From the NCBI GenBank assembly GCA_036927565.1, contig JAYESD010000011.1:97253178-97317177 (forward strand): a DNA stretch of 64,000 nt, read 5' to 3'. Below the pieces are notes generated by a model. The model had not been told where the DNA came from. It did no database searches and was given only the letters and a program-made list of their open reading frames with translations. Shown piece by piece: positions 63,424 through 64,000 of this stretch (positions are counted from its first letter, which is position 1; each line of letters begins with the position of its first letter). The position numbers were made by a program, and so were the translations under genes. Source of the stretch: Tuctoria greenei (Eukaryota; Streptophyta; Magnoliopsida; Poales; Poaceae).

Positions 63424-64000
63424 TGTAGGATCAAAGAGCACGTGAAAAGCTACCAGAGGGGGGTGAATGGTAGATTTAAAAAATCTTACACAGCGGAAAC
63501 AATTAAATCCCAACCCCTTTGGCAGAAAAATGATCTGTTAAAGAAATCGTGTGTAAAACTAATCTAAACGTGTTTCACCAAGACAAAAGTGATATATATA
63601 TAAGAGAGAATCAAGTGACTAAGAAAGCACAAGAAGAATCACTCAAATCCGTTGAGAGAAACTCAAGTTATGATCGAATGATTGAACAAAGGTCAATCTG
63701 TCCTACCCGAGAAAAACAGTTTTGGAACGCTGCAAAAAAACTCGTGTAGATCAGAAACCACAAATCCAATGACCGTGAAATTTTGACAGGTAATATATAA
63801 TCAAGTTGTGAAGTCAACCCAAAAAGAATCACATCAATTGGATCTGTAAAACTTGAGTTATGATAAAATCACCGACAAAAGGTAGTGTTGTCCAGAAACT
63901 CAACGAGTAAAACTTGTCTGGAACAAGTCGGACGAACAAGGCACAAAAGTTCCTTCAAACTACGAATTTTATTCAATAGAACACAAGAGGAACAGCCCCA
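63424..64000 (-). repeat. Probable fragment of a copia LTR, minus strand, running off the window
   Basis: On the minus strand the sequence contains GTTTCCGCTGTGTAAG, then ACCATTCACCCCCCTCTGGT, and ends near TTTGATCCTACA. The order TTTCCGCTG, CATTCACCCCCCTC, CCTACA is that of SIRE-type LTR 3' ends (compare 18195-18385). The left boundary TG at 63424 is an inference; no PBS is seen next to it. Confidence 0.4.

Overview
The window is repeat-rich plant nuclear DNA. The combination of clades points to a large grass (Poaceae) genome: SIRE/Maximus-type Ty1/copia, Athila-type and Tat-type Ty3/gypsy (the latter with an antisense extra gene), a CRM-like chromovirus, a CACTA transposon and a Tourist-like MITE. 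The organism is an inference. I see no intact host gene and no tRNA, rRNA, CRISPR or bacterial feature. Almost every base belongs to nested transposable elements whose edges can be read from LTR pairs, target-site duplications (TSDs), primer-binding sites (PBS) and polypurine tracts (PPT).

Layout, left to right. (1) 1-5077: right-hand part of a CACTA (En/Spm) transposon with a spliced Transposase_24-type (TNPA-like) gene at about 1182-3411 and a long subterminal repeat field at 3540-5060, ending in TAGTG with TSD TTA. It sits in (2) 5081-7378: a minus-strand Athila-like remnant (Athila-0; LTR 5824-7378). (3) 7379-8590: unassigned DNA with faint exon-like pieces on the minus strand. (4) 8600-15200: a decayed plus-strand Athila pol (Athila-A) with its 3' UTR, PPT and 3' LTR (from 13954). 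(5) 15690-16820 plus 28657-32245: a pol-less Athila (Athila-B), split by (6) 16821-28651: an 11.8-kb SIRE-type copia element with nearly identical 1565/1566-bp LTRs, TSD CCGCA and an intact post-pol ORF. (7) 32262-36497: a 4.2-kb near-symmetrical inverted repeat embedded in an Athila LTR (LTR2). (8) 36900-38863 plus 58527-61506: a third pol-less Athila (Athila-C) ending in LTR3 (61507-63171, which carries a MITE). Athila-C is split by (9) 38864-58521: a 19.7-kb minus-strand Tat element (TSD ATATC), itself split by (10) 43449-51230: a plus-strand CRM-like gypsy element (TSD CTTTC/CTTTA). (11) 63172-64000: probable fragment of another copia LTR.

How it fits together: nesting gives a relative chronology. 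Athila-C predates Tat, which predates the CRM-like element; Athila-B predates SIRE; Athila-0 predates CACTA. LTR similarity by eye agrees: the SIRE and CRM-like LTR pairs are very similar, the Tat pair is clearly more diverged. Athila pieces B and C keep gag/protease remnants, a post-pol ORF and long 3' UTRs but have no reverse transcriptase or integrase, so they would depend on a partner in trans. All gag-pol regions carry stops or frameshifts as written.

The most unusual signals are: a 12-bp palindrome family (CGGACTAGTCCG and CGGACAAGTCCG variants) shared by the SIRE LTR, SIRE coding and leader DNA and both arms of the big inverted repeat; the inverted repeat itself with two inward-facing TATA boxes; the hierarchical CACTA subterminal repeats; and a 26-residue in-frame tandem repeat in Athila-C.
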